From assembly GCF_029360775.1 (NCBI RefSeq), contig NZ_JARKMZ010000028.1, positions 186,001 to 250,000 of the forward strand: a stretch of 64,000 nt of DNA, read 5' to 3'. Made by a program: the position numbers and the translations under genes. The DNA is from Daejeonella sp. H1SJ63 (GTDB lineage Bacteria; Bacteroidota; Bacteroidia; Sphingobacteriales; Sphingobacteriaceae). The notes below the pieces were generated by a model. That model was given only the letters and a program-made list of their open reading frames with translations, had not been told where the DNA came from and did not search any database. Below are positions 34,690 through 43,805 of this stretch, piece by piece (within the stretch, counting starts at the first letter, position 1; every line of letters starts with the position of its first letter).

Positions 34690-35451
34690 ATGGTCCAGAA
34701 TCCTCTTATTATTTTATCAGACATTGGCAGGAAATATGTAATTGGTGCAGAGACAATTCATGCTTTGAAATCTGTTTCACTGACTATAAACAAAGGAGAA
34801 TTTGTGGCATTGATGGGCCCATCGGGATCCGGAAAGTCAACACTGATGAATATTCTGGGCTGTCTGGATACCCCAAGTAAAGGGGTATACATACTTAACG
34901 GAAACCAGGTCAGTGAAATGACTGACAGTGAACTTGCCGAAATAAGAAATAAAGAGATCGGATTCGTATTTCAGACATTTAATCTTCTTCCCCGCTCTTC
35001 CTCTCTTGAAAACGTTGCTTTGCCACTTGTTTATGCAGGTATCGGAAGGGAGGAACGTGAGAGAAGAGCTCTGCATACTCTGGAGAGTGTGGGATTGGGA
35101 AACCGGGTACATCATAAGCCAAATGAACTTTCGGGTGGTCAGCGTCAGCGTGTTGCAGTAGCCAGAGCATTGGTAAACAAGCCCTCAATTATGCTTGCAG
35201 ATGAACCAACCGGTAATCTTGATACCAAAACTTCGGTCGAGATTATGGGTCTGCTTGAGGAGATTCATTCTAAAGGAAATACAATCATTCTGGTAACACA
35301 TGAGGAGGATATAGCGCAGCATGCCCACCGGATTGTGAGGATGCGTGATGGTTTAATCGAGAATGATTATATCAATCCGCATGTTAAGTCTGTTTCTCCC
35401 CGTTTAGCGGAAATGAGATCTAAGGGAACAGATTTTGAGCAAATACAATAG
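34690..35451 (+). CDS. ABC transporter ATP-binding protein, MacB/LolD type
   Basis: ATPase of 253 residues of the lipoprotein/macrolide-exporter class. Walker [10 protein letters not shown] is near residue 45, the signature [15 protein letters not shown] near 145, Walker [10 protein letters not shown] near 172 and the switch His in LVTHE near 205. [10 protein letters not shown] segment and a short C-terminal extension follow. No permease is adjacent, but a MacB-type permease lies 3.2 kb downstream on the same strand, its probable partner by inference. Confidence 0.9.
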   Translation: MVQNPLIILSDIGRKYVIGAETIHALKSVSLTINKGEFVALMGPSGSGKSTLMNILGCLDTPSKGVYILNGNQVSEMTDSELAEIRNKEIGFVFQTFNLLPRSSSLENVALPLVYAGIGREERERRALHTLESVGLGNRVHHKPNELSGGQRQRVAVARALVNKPSIMLADEPTGNLDTKTSVEIMGLLEEIHSKGNTIILVTHEEDIAQHAHRIVRMRDGLIENDYINPHVKSVSPRLAEMRSKGTDFEQIQ

Positions 35452-35474
35452 TTAAGCCTTAATTGCGGTGTTTT

Positions 35475-35501
35475 ATGATTCACAGATGACTTATGAATCA
35501 T
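35475..35501. other. Stem-loop after the ABC ATPase gene
   Basis: A perfect 8-bp inverted repeat ATGATTCA/TGAATCAT with an 11-nt spacer, 24 bp past the stop. No T-tract follows, so its role is unclear. Confidence 0.35.
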
Positions 35502-35580
35502 GACTTTGGCTTTATTTCTACAGAATAATTATTAATATCGCAGGATCTGAACAATCAGTTATAATGCCAATTGAATTCAA

Positions 35581-36129
35581 ATGAAAATTTATACCAAAAG
35601 TGGTGATAAGGGTTTAACTTCCCTGATTGGTGGTACGCGCGTCCCAAAACATGATCTTAGGATTGAAAGTTATGGTACAGTAGACGAACTTAATTCCTAT
35701 ATAGGGATGATTAAGGATCATGATATTGATCAGATTTACAAAGATATACTGAGTGAAATACAGGACAGATTGTTTACTATAGGAGCTTCTCTTGCCTCTG
35801 ATCCTGAAAAATCTAAAATGAAAATTCCTGATCTGCATTTATCCGATGTCGTCATGCTAGAAAAGCAGATTGATCAGATGAATGAAATTCTACCTGAATT
35901 AAAACACTTTGTTCTGCCGGGAGGAACTCAGGTGGCTTCTTTTTGTCATATTGCTCGTTGTGTATGCAGGAGAGCAGAGCGCATTGTTGTGCATCTGAGC
36001 AGCGAAAGCTTTGTGGATGAGATGGTGATTATTTATCTTAACAGGCTGAGTGATTACCTTTTTGTTCTTGCCAGAAAGCTTTGTTTTGACCTTGATATTC
36101 CTGAGAATCAATGGAATCCGAGAGTTTAA
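35581..36129 (+). CDS. Corrinoid adenosyltransferase, PduO type
   Basis: ATP:cob(I)alamin adenosyltransferase of 182 residues that makes adenosylcobalamin, needed for enzymes such as methylmalonyl-CoA mutase. The ATP-binding start IYTKSGDKGLTSLIGG (residues 3-18) and VDELNSYIGM are diagnostic, and FVLPGGTQVASFCHIARCVCRRAER (within about 104-130) is the conserved core. No corrin biosynthesis gene or B12 riboswitch is nearby, so this suggests corrinoid salvage. Confidence 0.93.
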   Translation: MKIYTKSGDKGLTSLIGGTRVPKHDLRIESYGTVDELNSYIGMIKDHDIDQIYKDILSEIQDRLFTIGASLASDPEKSKMKIPDLHLSDVVMLEKQIDQMNEILPELKHFVLPGGTQVASFCHIARCVCRRAERIVVHLSSESFVDEMVIIYLNRLSDYLFVLARKLCFDLDIPENQWNPRV

Positions 36130-36172
36130 AGTGAGTGTTGAAAATTAATTAATAATCTTATTTAAATTATTA

Positions 36173-36180
36173 TACTTTTG
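36173..36180 (+). promoter_or_regulatory. -7 box of the DUF2795 gene
   Basis: TACTTTTG, a full match, 32 nt before the ATG at 36213. Confidence 0.6.
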
Positions 36181-36212
36181 CAAAAATAGTATAAACCAAA
36201 TTCTAAGAAAAT

Positions 36213-36434
36213 ATGTATTGGACTTTAGAATTAGCGTCACACTTAGAGGACGCTCCATGGCCGGCTACAAAAGATGAACTTATTGATTATGCAATTCGTT
36301 CAGGTGCACCAGTTGAAGTGATAGAAAACCTTCAGGCACTGGAAGATGATGGCGAACCTTATGAAAATATTGAAGAAATCTGGCCTGATTATCCGACCAA
36401 AGATGATTTCTTCTTTAACGAAGACGAATATTAA
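36213..36434 (+). CDS. DUF2795 domain protein
   Basis: A 73-residue acidic protein that matches DUF2795: APWPATKDELIDYAIRSGAPVEVIENLQAL. The end is strongly acidic and aromatic (DFFFNEDEY). The domain is common and of unknown function. It has its own promoter and a strong terminator, which suggests independent, possibly high, expression. Confidence 0.88.
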   Translation: MYWTLELASHLEDAPWPATKDELIDYAIRSGAPVEVIENLQALEDDGEPYENIEEIWPDYPTKDDFFFNEDEY

Positions 36435-36437
36435 TAG

Positions 36438-36473
36438 AAAGCCCTGAATTCTAAATCAGGGCTTTTATTTTTT
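36438..36473 (+). terminator. Rho-independent terminator of the DUF2795 gene
   Basis: A perfect 10-bp stem AAAGCCCTGA/TCAGGGCTTT with an 8-nt loop, then a T-rich tail. It begins 3 bp past the stop. Confidence 0.88.
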
Positions 36474-36730
36474 CAAGACCGATATGCGGCATGTTTTGGT
36501 GTAGGTTGTATATAATACTAAAACCTAATACTCAAACTACGAATAATTTACGTTATCTGAATAGCTGTTATATTAGTCATAGCCTGGATTTTTAGTGCTT
36601 TTGTTTCACCAATAGACGGTAATTTGATTCACATTCTATTGGTTTGTTGTAATTTCAATTTTGCTCCGCATTATCCGCGGAAATGGAATTTAAGCTAAAG
36701 TATTAAGCTTTGTGAGAAGGGATTGAATTC

Positions 36731-37402
36731 TTATTGACGGAAACTCAAATAATACTCTGCAAGCAGAATATCTTCAGGGAACGTTATTTTAATATTTTTG
36801 AGTTCACCTTCCGTAAGTTTGACCTGAACACCTGATTGCTCTACAACAGATGCATCATCAGTAAACGCACTGCGATATTCCTGTTTGTAGGCTTTGTTCA
36901 GAATTGAAGAGCTGAAAACCTGCGGGGTCTGGATCAGGAATATTTCATCTCTGTTAAGAGGAATAGTCTGACTGCCTTGCTGTTGTCTGACAGAATCTTT
37001 TGATTTTACTGCTGCAACGGCACTTCCTGAAATTTCTGCTTCTCTGAAGGTTTTACTTATCAGTTCATTACTTACCAACGGTCTTACGGCATCGTGAATG
37101 GCTATTATTGCTTCAGATTTAATGGAGTTAAGGCCATTTTTTACTGAATCAAACCTTTGCTCACCTCCCTTTACCAGGGTATGTGGTATCGTAAACTGAA
37201 ATGTACTGCACAGCTCTTTCCAGTAATTGTGGAAGTTGTTATTCAGAACCAGGATAATTTCAGGATGAATGTCGGAATGATAAAATGCTTCAATAGTATG
37301 CATGATAACCGGTTTCCCGTTCAATAGCATAAATTGTTTGGGAATATCCGACTGCATTCTGCTACCGGATCCACCAGCTACTATGATCGCATAGTATTTC
37401 AC
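36731..37402 (-). CDS. ispD: 2-C-methyl-D-erythritol 4-phosphate cytidylyltransferase
   Basis: MEP-pathway enzyme of 223 residues that makes CDP-methylerythritol from CTP. The nucleotide-binding AIIVAGGSGSRM (residues 5-16) and the conserved IHDAVRPLVS near 101 are diagnostic. The start codon is GTG at 37402. It lies 53 bp after queA on the same strand and is probably co-transcribed. Its presence shows isoprenoid synthesis by the MEP route. Confidence 0.95.
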   Translation of the reverse strand: MKYYAIIVAGGSGSRMQSDIPKQFMLLNGKPVIMHTIEAFYHSDIHPEIILVLNNNFHNYWKELCSTFQFTIPHTLVKGGEQRFDSVKNGLNSIKSEAIIAIHDAVRPLVSNELISKTFREAEISGSAVAAVKSKDSVRQQQGSQTIPLNRDEIFLIQTPQVFSSSILNKAYKQEYRSAFTDDASVVEQSGVQVKLTEGELKNIKITFPEDILLAEYYLSFRQ

Positions 37403-37455
37403 AGCTGAATCAGGGATGAGAACATGACAGGAGTTCTTAAGCCCATCTCTGATAT

Positions 37456-38505
37456 TTAGATGATGAGCATTGCATCGCCATAGCTATAAAAGCGATATTT
37501 TTCTTTTACGGCTACTTCATAAGCATTCATTACATGTTCATAACCTCCAAACGCAGCAACCATCATCAAAAGCGTTGATTCAGGGGTATGGAAGTTAGTA
37601 ATCATACAGTTTGCAATACTGAAATCATATGGAGGAAATATGAACTTACTTGTCCAGTCGTTAGCAGCTTTTAATTCTCTGTTTGCAGAAACTGCAGATT
37701 CAATTGCTCTCATTGATGTGGTACCTACAGCACAAACCCTGCGTTTTTCAGCAATTGCCTTGTTTACAATATCGGCATCTTTTTGCTCAATAATGAATTG
37801 CTCAGAGTCCATTTTGTGCTTGGTAAGGTCTTCAACTTCCACTGATCTGAAAGTACCCAGGCCAACGTGAAGTGTTACTTCAGCGAAGTCAACTCCTTTT
37901 AATTCAAGGCGTTTCATTAGTTCGCGACTAAAGTGCAGACCGGCAGTAGGAGCCGCAACAGCACCTTCTTTTTTAGCGAAAATAGTCTGATAACGTTCTT
38001 TGTCTTCAGCAGTTGCTTTACGTTTAATATATTTAGGAAGAGGTGTTTCTCCCAGAATTTCAATATTTCTTCTAAATTCCTCGTCAGTTCCGTCAAAAAG
38101 GAAACGAATTGTTCTGCCTCTTGAAGTGGTATTGTCTACAACCTCAGCAACAAGAAGGTCGTCATCTCCAAAGTATAATTTATTGCCAACCCTGATTTTA
38201 CGTGCAGGATCTACAAGCACATCCCACAGGCGTAATTCGCTATTTAGTTCACGAAGCAGGAATACCTCAATTGTTGCACCTGTTTTTTCCTTATTTCCAT
38301 ATAAACGGGCAGGAAATACTTTGGTGTTATTTAAAATCATCACATCTTTCTCTTCAAAATATCCCAGGATGTCTTTAAATATCTTATGCTCAATCGCACC
38401 GGTTTTTTTATCCAGTACCATCAGGCGTGCTTCATCACGATTTTCAACCGGGTTATGAGCTATTAAAGAATCAGGTAAATCAAATTTGAACTGGGATAAT
38501 TTCAT
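37456..38505 (-). CDS. queA: S-adenosylmethionine:tRNA ribosyltransferase-isomerase
   Basis: Makes epoxyqueuosine in tRNA from 7-aminomethyl-7-deazaguanine and SAM. The 349-residue protein shows the QueA pattern: the opening [12 protein letters not shown], then [21 protein letters not shown] and the C-terminal [18 protein letters not shown]. It is upstream of ispD. A TAAATTTG promoter box lies 26 nt before its ATG. Confidence 0.96.
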   Translation of the reverse strand: MKLSQFKFDLPDSLIAHNPVENRDEARLMVLDKKTGAIEHKIFKDILGYFEEKDVMILNNTKVFPARLYGNKEKTGATIEVFLLRELNSELRLWDVLVDPARKIRVGNKLYFGDDDLLVAEVVDNTTSRGRTIRFLFDGTDEEFRRNIEILGETPLPKYIKRKATAEDKERYQTIFAKKEGAVAAPTAGLHFSRELMKRLELKGVDFAEVTLHVGLGTFRSVEVEDLTKHKMDSEQFIIEQKDADIVNKAIAEKRRVCAVGTTSMRAIESAVSANRELKAANDWTSKFIFPPYDFSIANCMITNFHTPESTLLMMVAAFGGYEHVMNAYEVAVKEKYRFYSYGDAMLII

Positions 38506-38531
38506 AATTATGTCTTGTGGATTTCAGGGCG

Positions 38532-38539
38532 CAAATTTA
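38532..38539 (-). promoter_or_regulatory. -7 box of the queA-ispD operon
   Basis: TAAATTTG on the minus strand, full match, 26 nt before the queA ATG at 38505. Confidence 0.55.
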
Positions 38540-38635
38540 GCAAAATAAAACTACAAATCTTTAGCCTTAATTCTAAGAATTTTATATTCTGATATTTATA
38601 TTTTCTATTTGATACTGATCTGTAACGTTTTTAAG

Positions 38636-38643
38636 TAATTTTG
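38636..38643 (+). promoter_or_regulatory. -7 box of the MacB-type permease gene
   Basis: TAATTTTG, a full match, 14 nt before the ATG at 38658. Confidence 0.55.
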
Positions 38644-38657
38644 GTCTAAACTCATGT

Positions 38658-39905
38658 ATGATATTTCTCAAACTATTAAAAGAGAGTTTTTTGTTTGCAT
38701 TCGAAGCATTGAGGCAAAATAAACTCAGGACTATCTTATCCCTTTTAGGTATAACGATTGGAATTATGACCATTATTGGCGTTTTTTCAGCTGTTGATAC
38801 GCTCCGGAATAATATACAGAGTAGTGTTGAGAAATTGGGAAGTAACACCGTTTATATTCAAAAATGGCCCTGGGTTGGCGGTCCGGATTTCCCATGGTGG
38901 AAATATATCAGCCGTCCGCAGCCTAGTTTAAGGGACTATGGGAAACTGACTGAACGAATGCAGAACGCAGAAGGTGTAGCTTATGTAATCGGGATTGGTA
39001 ACCGTACAATCAAATACAAAAATAACAGTATTGAAGGAGCTCAGTTATCAGCAGCTTCTCATGATTATTATAAGGTTTGGAAGTTTGATTTTGAAGGCGG
39101 GCGCTATTTTACTGATAGCGAATCAAAAAGTGGAAGGCCTTTAGCTATAATCGGGTATTCAATTGCTGAAGGTTTGTTCCCTAATGGGGATCCGATTGGG
39201 AAGGTGATTACTGTATTAGGGAGAAGGGTAACCATCATCGGGGTTTTTAAAGAAGAAGGTGAAGATATGCTGGGCATATCAAAGGATAAAACCATTTTGA
39301 TTCCGCTTAATTTTGCCAAAGGGGTAATAAAAGTTGAGGATGAAAGATATGGTCCGCAGATTGCAGTTAAGGGCAGGGAAAATATTTCAGTAATTGAACT
39401 TGAAAGTGAATTAAAAGGAACTATGCGCTCGGTTCATCGTTTGATCCCGCAGGATGATGATGATTTCTCTCTGAATAAGACTACAGTTTTAACTGCACAA
39501 CTCGATCAGCTTTTTGGCATAATTGATATTGCCGGTGCCATTATCGGCGGATTTTCGATTCTTGTTGGTGGATTTGGTATTGCAAATATTATGTTCGTTT
39601 CTGTAAAAGAGAGAACAAATATCATTGGGATTCAGAAATCACTTGGGGCGAAGAATTATTTCATTATGCTCCAGTTTCTGATTGAATCTGTTTTATTATG
39701 CTTGATGGGAGGCTTTATTGGTCTGTTGATTGTATTTGTTCTGGCATTTGTATCCAAAACATTTTTTGATCTTACCATTGTAGTTGATATAGGCAAGATA
39801 ATTCTGACCATTGCACTTTCAACAGCAATAGGACTCATTTCAGGATTTATTCCTGCATATAATGCTTCGCGTCTGGATCCTGTGGAGGCTATCAGAAGTA
39901 AATAA
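38658..39905 (+). CDS. ABC transporter permease, MacB/FtsX family
   Basis: Inner-membrane permease of 415 residues. One N-terminal helix (about 22-45, TILSLLGITIGIMTIIGVFSA) is followed by a periplasmic MacB core domain (about 46-270) and three C-terminal helices. The family end RLDPVEAIRSK is present. Start at 38658 (MIFLKLLKES); an ATG 4 bp upstream is out of frame. It has no ATPase of its own next door; the MacB-type ATPase at 34.7 kb is the likely partner. Confidence 0.88.
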   Translation: MIFLKLLKESFLFAFEALRQNKLRTILSLLGITIGIMTIIGVFSAVDTLRNNIQSSVEKLGSNTVYIQKWPWVGGPDFPWWKYISRPQPSLRDYGKLTERMQNAEGVAYVIGIGNRTIKYKNNSIEGAQLSAASHDYYKVWKFDFEGGRYFTDSESKSGRPLAIIGYSIAEGLFPNGDPIGKVITVLGRRVTIIGVFKEEGEDMLGISKDKTILIPLNFAKGVIKVEDERYGPQIAVKGRENISVIELESELKGTMRSVHRLIPQDDDDFSLNKTTVLTAQLDQLFGIIDIAGAIIGGFSILVGGFGIANIMFVSVKERTNIIGIQKSLGAKNYFIMLQFLIESVLLCLMGGFIGLLIVFVLAFVSKTFFDLTIVVDIGKIILTIALSTAIGLISGFIPAYNASRLDPVEAIRSK

Positions 39906-40024
39906 TAAAGGGTTGGTTTTCAGTTACCTGTGTTAGCTTTGTCAGACGAAGAGTTGCTAATTTGAAATTATTACTTTATGGTCTTGACTCCTGTTTTTTC
40001 AGTAGTATATTGAACGGTATATGA

Positions 40025-41011
40025 TTATTTGTAGGATTCGAGCTTTTCACTTTCTTCCAGCAATCTTGACTTATCTATAGGAACTACTCCGACATGCTCG
40101 CATACCAGTCCGCCGGCAAGGTTTGCAATTTCAGCAGTTTTGAATACGTCCAGTCCTGCGGCAAGGCAAAGCGCGGTAGTTGCAATCACAGTATCGCCGG
40201 CACCGGAAACGTCTGCTATATCACGTTTGTGCGCCGGAAAATGTTTCTTTCCCTCATCAGAACTGATGAATACACCGTGTTCGGAGAGAGTAAGCATAAC
40301 GGCATTTGCACCCAGTTGCGTTCTTAGTTTATTTACAGCATCTTCAACTTCTCCGGATTTGGCAGGATCAACTTCTATTTTAAGTCCTTCCTTCAATTCT
40401 TTCAGGTTAGGCTTAAATAAGTTTACTCCCTTATAATCAAGGAAATTGCGCTTTTTAGGATCAACTACAGTAATAATATTCTTTTTTTCAGCGAGTTCAA
40501 CCACATTATTGATTAGATTTTTGTTGATCAGACCTTTGTCGTAATCTTCGAAAATGATCGCACTGATATTTTGGGAATCAATAAGAGTGTTGATTTTTTT
40601 AATTATAGACCGTGTGCTTTCTTCAGAAATATTTGCTTCAGTTTCAGCATCAACTCTTACTATCTGCTGATTGTGGGCAATAATCCGGGTTTTAACGGTA
40701 GTCGGGCGGGCATTTATTCTTAAAATACCTTCGGTACTTAGTTTCTGAGTATTTAAAAGTGATAAAAATTCATTCCCCTCGGGATCATCTCCGATAACAG
40801 CACAAATGAATGGGTTGGCTCCAAGCGATTGTACATTAAGGGCAACATTTGCGGCACCTCCTAATCTGTTTTCTTTCTTGGTGACTCTGACAACAGGCAC
40901 AGGAGCTTCGGGAGAGATACGATCTGCCTTCCCCCAGATATAGCTATCCATCATCACATCTCCGATGATCATCACATTCAAAGAATTGAACTTTTCGAAG
41001 ATTTCTTTCAT
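40025..41011 (-). CDS. hldA: D-glycero-beta-D-manno-heptose-7-phosphate kinase
   Basis: PfkB-family sugar kinase of 328 residues in the RfaE1/HldA group, acting in LPS heptose synthesis. The N-terminal GGAANVALNVQSLGA (near 50-65) and catalytic DVSGAGDTVIA (near 264, with Asp as base) are visible. It is a single-domain protein, without the fused adenylyltransferase of E. coli HldE, so a separate HldC/RfaE2 should exist elsewhere. It is downstream of an aminotransferase on the same strand. Confidence 0.88.
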   Translation of the reverse strand: MKEIFEKFNSLNVMIIGDVMMDSYIWGKADRISPEAPVPVVRVTKKENRLGGAANVALNVQSLGANPFICAVIGDDPEGNEFLSLLNTQKLSTEGILRINARPTTVKTRIIAHNQQIVRVDAETEANISEESTRSIIKKINTLIDSQNISAIIFEDYDKGLINKNLINNVVELAEKKNIITVVDPKKRNFLDYKGVNLFKPNLKELKEGLKIEVDPAKSGEVEDAVNKLRTQLGANAVMLTLSEHGVFISSDEGKKHFPAHKRDIADVSGAGDTVIATTALCLAAGLDVFKTAEIANLAGGLVCEHVGVVPIDKSRLLEESEKLESYK

Positions 41012-41026
41012 GTCGAAATGAAGTTT

Positions 41027-41049
41027 AACCCCGGATTTAATCCGGGGTT
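41027..41049. terminator. Hairpin between the aminotransferase and heptose kinase genes
   Basis: A perfect 10-bp stem AACCCCGGAT/ATCCGGGGTT with a 3-nt loop, between the two minus-strand genes. The T-run after it is short. It may end or attenuate the aminotransferase transcript. Confidence 0.6.
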
Positions 41050-41062
41050 GAAGAAGGGAATA

Positions 41063-42259
41063 TTATTTTAATGCTGCTAAAGCAGTTTTAATGCGCTTCA
41101 TAGCCTCAATTAGTTTCTCATTTGCTGCTGCATATGAAAGACGAATCGAGTTCGGATCTCCGAAAGAATCACCGCTAACGGTAGCTACATGCCCTGTATT
41201 TAAAAGGTATAAAGATAAATCTTCAGCATTTTTGATTACCTCGCCATCAGGTGCAGTTTTTCCGAAGAAGGAACTAACTTCAGGGAAGAAATAGAACGCA
41301 CCACCAGGAAGATTAACTTTTAATCCCGGAATATCCTTTAACAGACCATAAACAAGATCACGACGCTCTTTGAAAACAGTTCTCATCTCATTTATAGTTT
41401 CAAGTCCGCCTTCATAAGCTGCAATACCGGCTTTCTGAGTAATCGAACAGGTACCTGAAGTGATCTGGCTCTGAAGCTTATCACATGCTGCAGCTATTTC
41501 TTTATTACTTGCAGAATAACCAATACGCCATCCGGTCATCGCATAAGCTTTGGATAAACCGTTGATGATGATTACACGATCCTTAATTGAAGGGAACTGT
41601 GCAATTGATTCGTGATCATTCAGAAAATTGATATGCTCATAGATCTCATCAGAGATGATGTAGATATTCGGATATTTTTCAAATACTTTCACCAAACCCT
41701 CAAGCTCTTCGCGGGTATAAACGCTGCCTGTTGGATTGTTCGGTGAAGAAAACATGAATAACTTTGTTTTCGGAGTAATTGCTGCTTCAAGTTCTTCAGG
41801 AGTAATTTTGAAATCACTTTCAAGTGTTGTGTTGATAAACACAGATTCGCCTTCTGCAAGCTTTACAAGCTCTGAGTAAGACACCCAGTATGGGGTTGGA
41901 ATGATTACCTCATCACCAGGGTTTACTACGCAAAGAATAGCATTAGCAAGTGATTGTTTCGCACCTGTTGATACAACAATCTGGTCGAAATCATAGTCCA
42001 GATTATTTTCACGTTTAAGCTTTGCTGCAATTGCCTTACGCAGTTCAGGATAACCTGCAACTGGTGTGTAGTAAGAAAAGTTCTTGTCAATAGCCTCTTT
42101 GGCTGCTTCTTTAACAAAGTCAGGAGTGTAAAAATCGGTTTCGCCTAAGCTAAGACTGATAACATCTATTCCCTTTGCTGCTAATTCCCGGCCCATTTTT
42201 GCCATTTTTATGGTGGCAGACTCGGAAAGATTGTTGATTCTGTTTGATAATGTGCTCAT
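41063..42259 (-). CDS. Class I aminotransferase, aspartate aminotransferase-like
   Basis: PLP aminotransferase of fold type I with 398 residues. The substrate/PLP segments are NNPTGSVY near 175, SDEIYEHI near 205 and the PLP lysine in NGLSKAYAMTGWRIGY near 235. It resembles the AspC/AAT group of bacterial class Ib, so aspartate-oxaloacetate is the probable reaction; prephenate activity is known for some members. The ATG at 42259 is chosen because the promoter box lies directly upstream and the extension to 42292 would include it. Confidence 0.88.
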   Translation of the reverse strand: MSTLSNRINNLSESATIKMAKMGRELAAKGIDVISLSLGETDFYTPDFVKEAAKEAIDKNFSYYTPVAGYPELRKAIAAKLKRENNLDYDFDQIVVSTGAKQSLANAILCVVNPGDEVIIPTPYWVSYSELVKLAEGESVFINTTLESDFKITPEELEAAITPKTKLFMFSSPNNPTGSVYTREELEGLVKVFEKYPNIYIISDEIYEHINFLNDHESIAQFPSIKDRVIIINGLSKAYAMTGWRIGYSASNKEIAAACDKLQSQITSGTCSITQKAGIAAYEGGLETINEMRTVFKERRDLVYGLLKDIPGLKVNLPGGAFYFFPEVSSFFGKTAPDGEVIKNAEDLSLYLLNTGHVATVSGDSFGDPNSIRLSYAAANEKLIEAMKRIKTALAALK

Positions 42260-42267
42260 AATTAACG

Positions 42268-42297
42268 CAAATATATGAACATGACCTGCCAATGCAA
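42268..42297 (-). promoter_or_regulatory. Promoter of the class I aminotransferase gene
   Basis: TTG (42295-42297) is followed by 19 nt and TATATTTG (42268-42275) on the minus strand. This is a full match to the -33/-7 consensus, with the box 8 nt from the ATG. Confidence 0.7.
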
Positions 42298-42358
42298 AAA
42301 TTAAAAAGAAATGTACCTTAAATTTCCAATTTATTAATAAATGCTCTGTTGCTTTGTA

Positions 42359-42366
42359 TAAATTTG
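42359..42366 (+). promoter_or_regulatory. -7 box of the CDF-Nudix-bioA operon
   Basis: TAAATTTG, a full match, 19 nt before the TTG start at 42386. Confidence 0.5.
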
Positions 42367-42385
42367 CTCAGAATAAGTCTCAATT

Positions 42386-43369
42386 TTGCAAACTCAAAAA
42401 AAGGTCATACTTCTTTCTCTGGCAATCGGCATTCTGCTGATGCTTGCAAAGTTTACTGCCTATTTTATTACTTCTTCAAACTCAATTCTGACTGATGCAG
42501 CTGAAAGTATTGTTAATATACTTGCAGGCCTGTTTGCTTTTTACAGCATTTACCTGGCTGCACAGCCAAGAGATGTTAATCATCCCTATGGTCATGGTAA
42601 GGTCGAATTTTTCTCAGTGTTTATTGAGGGAAGTCTGGTTATGCTTGCAGGGATTCTGATCAGTTTTAAATCAGTTTACAATCTTTATTACCCGCATGAA
42701 ATATCTGATCTTCAGGATGGTATAGCTATTGTTGCGGTTTCGGGTCTGATCAATTTTGTATTAGGTTATTATCTGGTCAGGCAAAGTAAAAAATTTAATT
42801 CCCTTACCCTTTACGCTGATGGTAAACATTTACAGGTAGATGCTTATACCAGTGTGGGCCTTGTATCCGGATTGGTTTTAATCTATTTAACAGGATTGAA
42901 TTACCTGGATAGTATTCTGTCAATTTTAATAGGGCTGTATATTATTTACTCGGGTTATAAGCTGGTTCGTAAATCTGTCTCAGGTCTGATGGACGAGTCT
43001 GATTTTGATACAGCAGATGAGATTATCGCCATTATCAATAGTCACCGGAAGGATTCCTGGATTGATATGCATAATCTGCGTACGCAGAGATACGGGACCG
43101 ATATTCATATCGATTGCCATTTGACTCTCCCTTATTATTTTGATCTGAACAAGGTTCATGAGGAAGTCTCAGAAGTAGATAAACTGGTTAATCATAAGGG
43201 CAGTTCAAATACTGAATTCTTCATTCATGCAGACCCATGCATTCCTGAATGTTGCCATTATTGCAGAATGCCTGCCTGTGTGGTAAGGTCAGAGCCTAAG
43301 AGCAAAGACTTTTTATGGACGAGGGACAATGTAACCAAAAATCAAAAACACTTTAATTCAGATGTTTAA
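42386..43369 (+). CDS. Cation diffusion facilitator family transporter, TTG start
   Basis: Inner-membrane metal/proton antiporter of 327 residues with six helices, exporting Zn, Fe, Mn or similar. Helix 2 has LTDAAESIVN, helix 5 HLQVDAYTS (H-x3-D, the transport site), and the loop HPYGHGKVEFF is typical. The cytoplasmic C-domain ends with a Cys-rich segment: DPCIPECCHYCRMPAC. The TTG at 42386 is the only start that keeps the whole of helix 1. The next gene overlaps by 8 bp. Confidence 0.87.
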   Translation: MQTQKKVILLSLAIGILLMLAKFTAYFITSSNSILTDAAESIVNILAGLFAFYSIYLAAQPRDVNHPYGHGKVEFFSVFIEGSLVMLAGILISFKSVYNLYYPHEISDLQDGIAIVAVSGLINFVLGYYLVRQSKKFNSLTLYADGKHLQVDAYTSVGLVSGLVLIYLTGLNYLDSILSILIGLYIIYSGYKLVRKSVSGLMDESDFDTADEIIAIINSHRKDSWIDMHNLRTQRYGTDIHIDCHLTLPYYFDLNKVHEEVSEVDKLVNHKGSSNTEFFIHADPCIPECCHYCRMPACVVRSEPKSKDFLWTRDNVTKNQKHFNSDV

Positions 43370-43805
43370 ATTTAATGTTCGGGTTTATGGCCTTCTGATT
43401 AATGAAAAGAATCAGATACTGCTTAGTGATGAAGAGGAATATGGTTTCCGGTTTATTAAGTTTCCCGGTGGAGGTCTTGAATATGGTGAAGGGCTTGCCG
43501 ATGGTTTAAAAAGGGAGTTTCTTGAGGAATGTAATACTGAAGTTGAAATTCTGGACCATTTCTATACTACTGATTTTTTTATTAAATCAGCTTTTAACGA
43601 CAGTCAGGTAATCAGCGTATATTATATTGTAAAAGCCTTAAGTCCGCTTGAATTGGATTTTAAGGAAGTCCCATACGATTTTGGTGCTGAGGGTGATATT
43701 TTGCAGGCATTCAGGTGGAAATCTTTGAATGAACTTGAGGTCTCAGATGTGACCTTTCCGACAGACCAGCGGGTAATCGAATTATTGAAAGAGAAATGGC
43801 AATAA
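43362..43805 (+). CDS. Nudix hydrolase
   Basis: Nucleoside-diphosphate-linked pyrophosphatase of 147 residues. The Nudix box G-x5-E-x7-REFLEE is present (GGLEYGEGLADGLKREFLEE near 39-58). Substrate cannot be read; homologues act on damaged nucleotides or sugar nucleotides. It overlaps the CDF gene upstream by 8 bp and bioA downstream by 10 bp, so it is the middle member of a coupled three-gene operon. Confidence 0.88.
   Translation: MFKFNVRVYGLLINEKNQILLSDEEEYGFRFIKFPGGGLEYGEGLADGLKREFLEECNTEVEILDHFYTTDFFIKSAFNDSQVISVYYIVKALSPLELDFKEVPYDFGAEGDILQAFRWKSLNELEVSDVTFPTDQRVIELLKEKWQ

Noticed and set aside
36474-36730. tRNA or riboswitch in the gap before ispD
   Set aside because: No cloverleaf or conserved riboswitch core was found by eye; only small weak inverted repeats.
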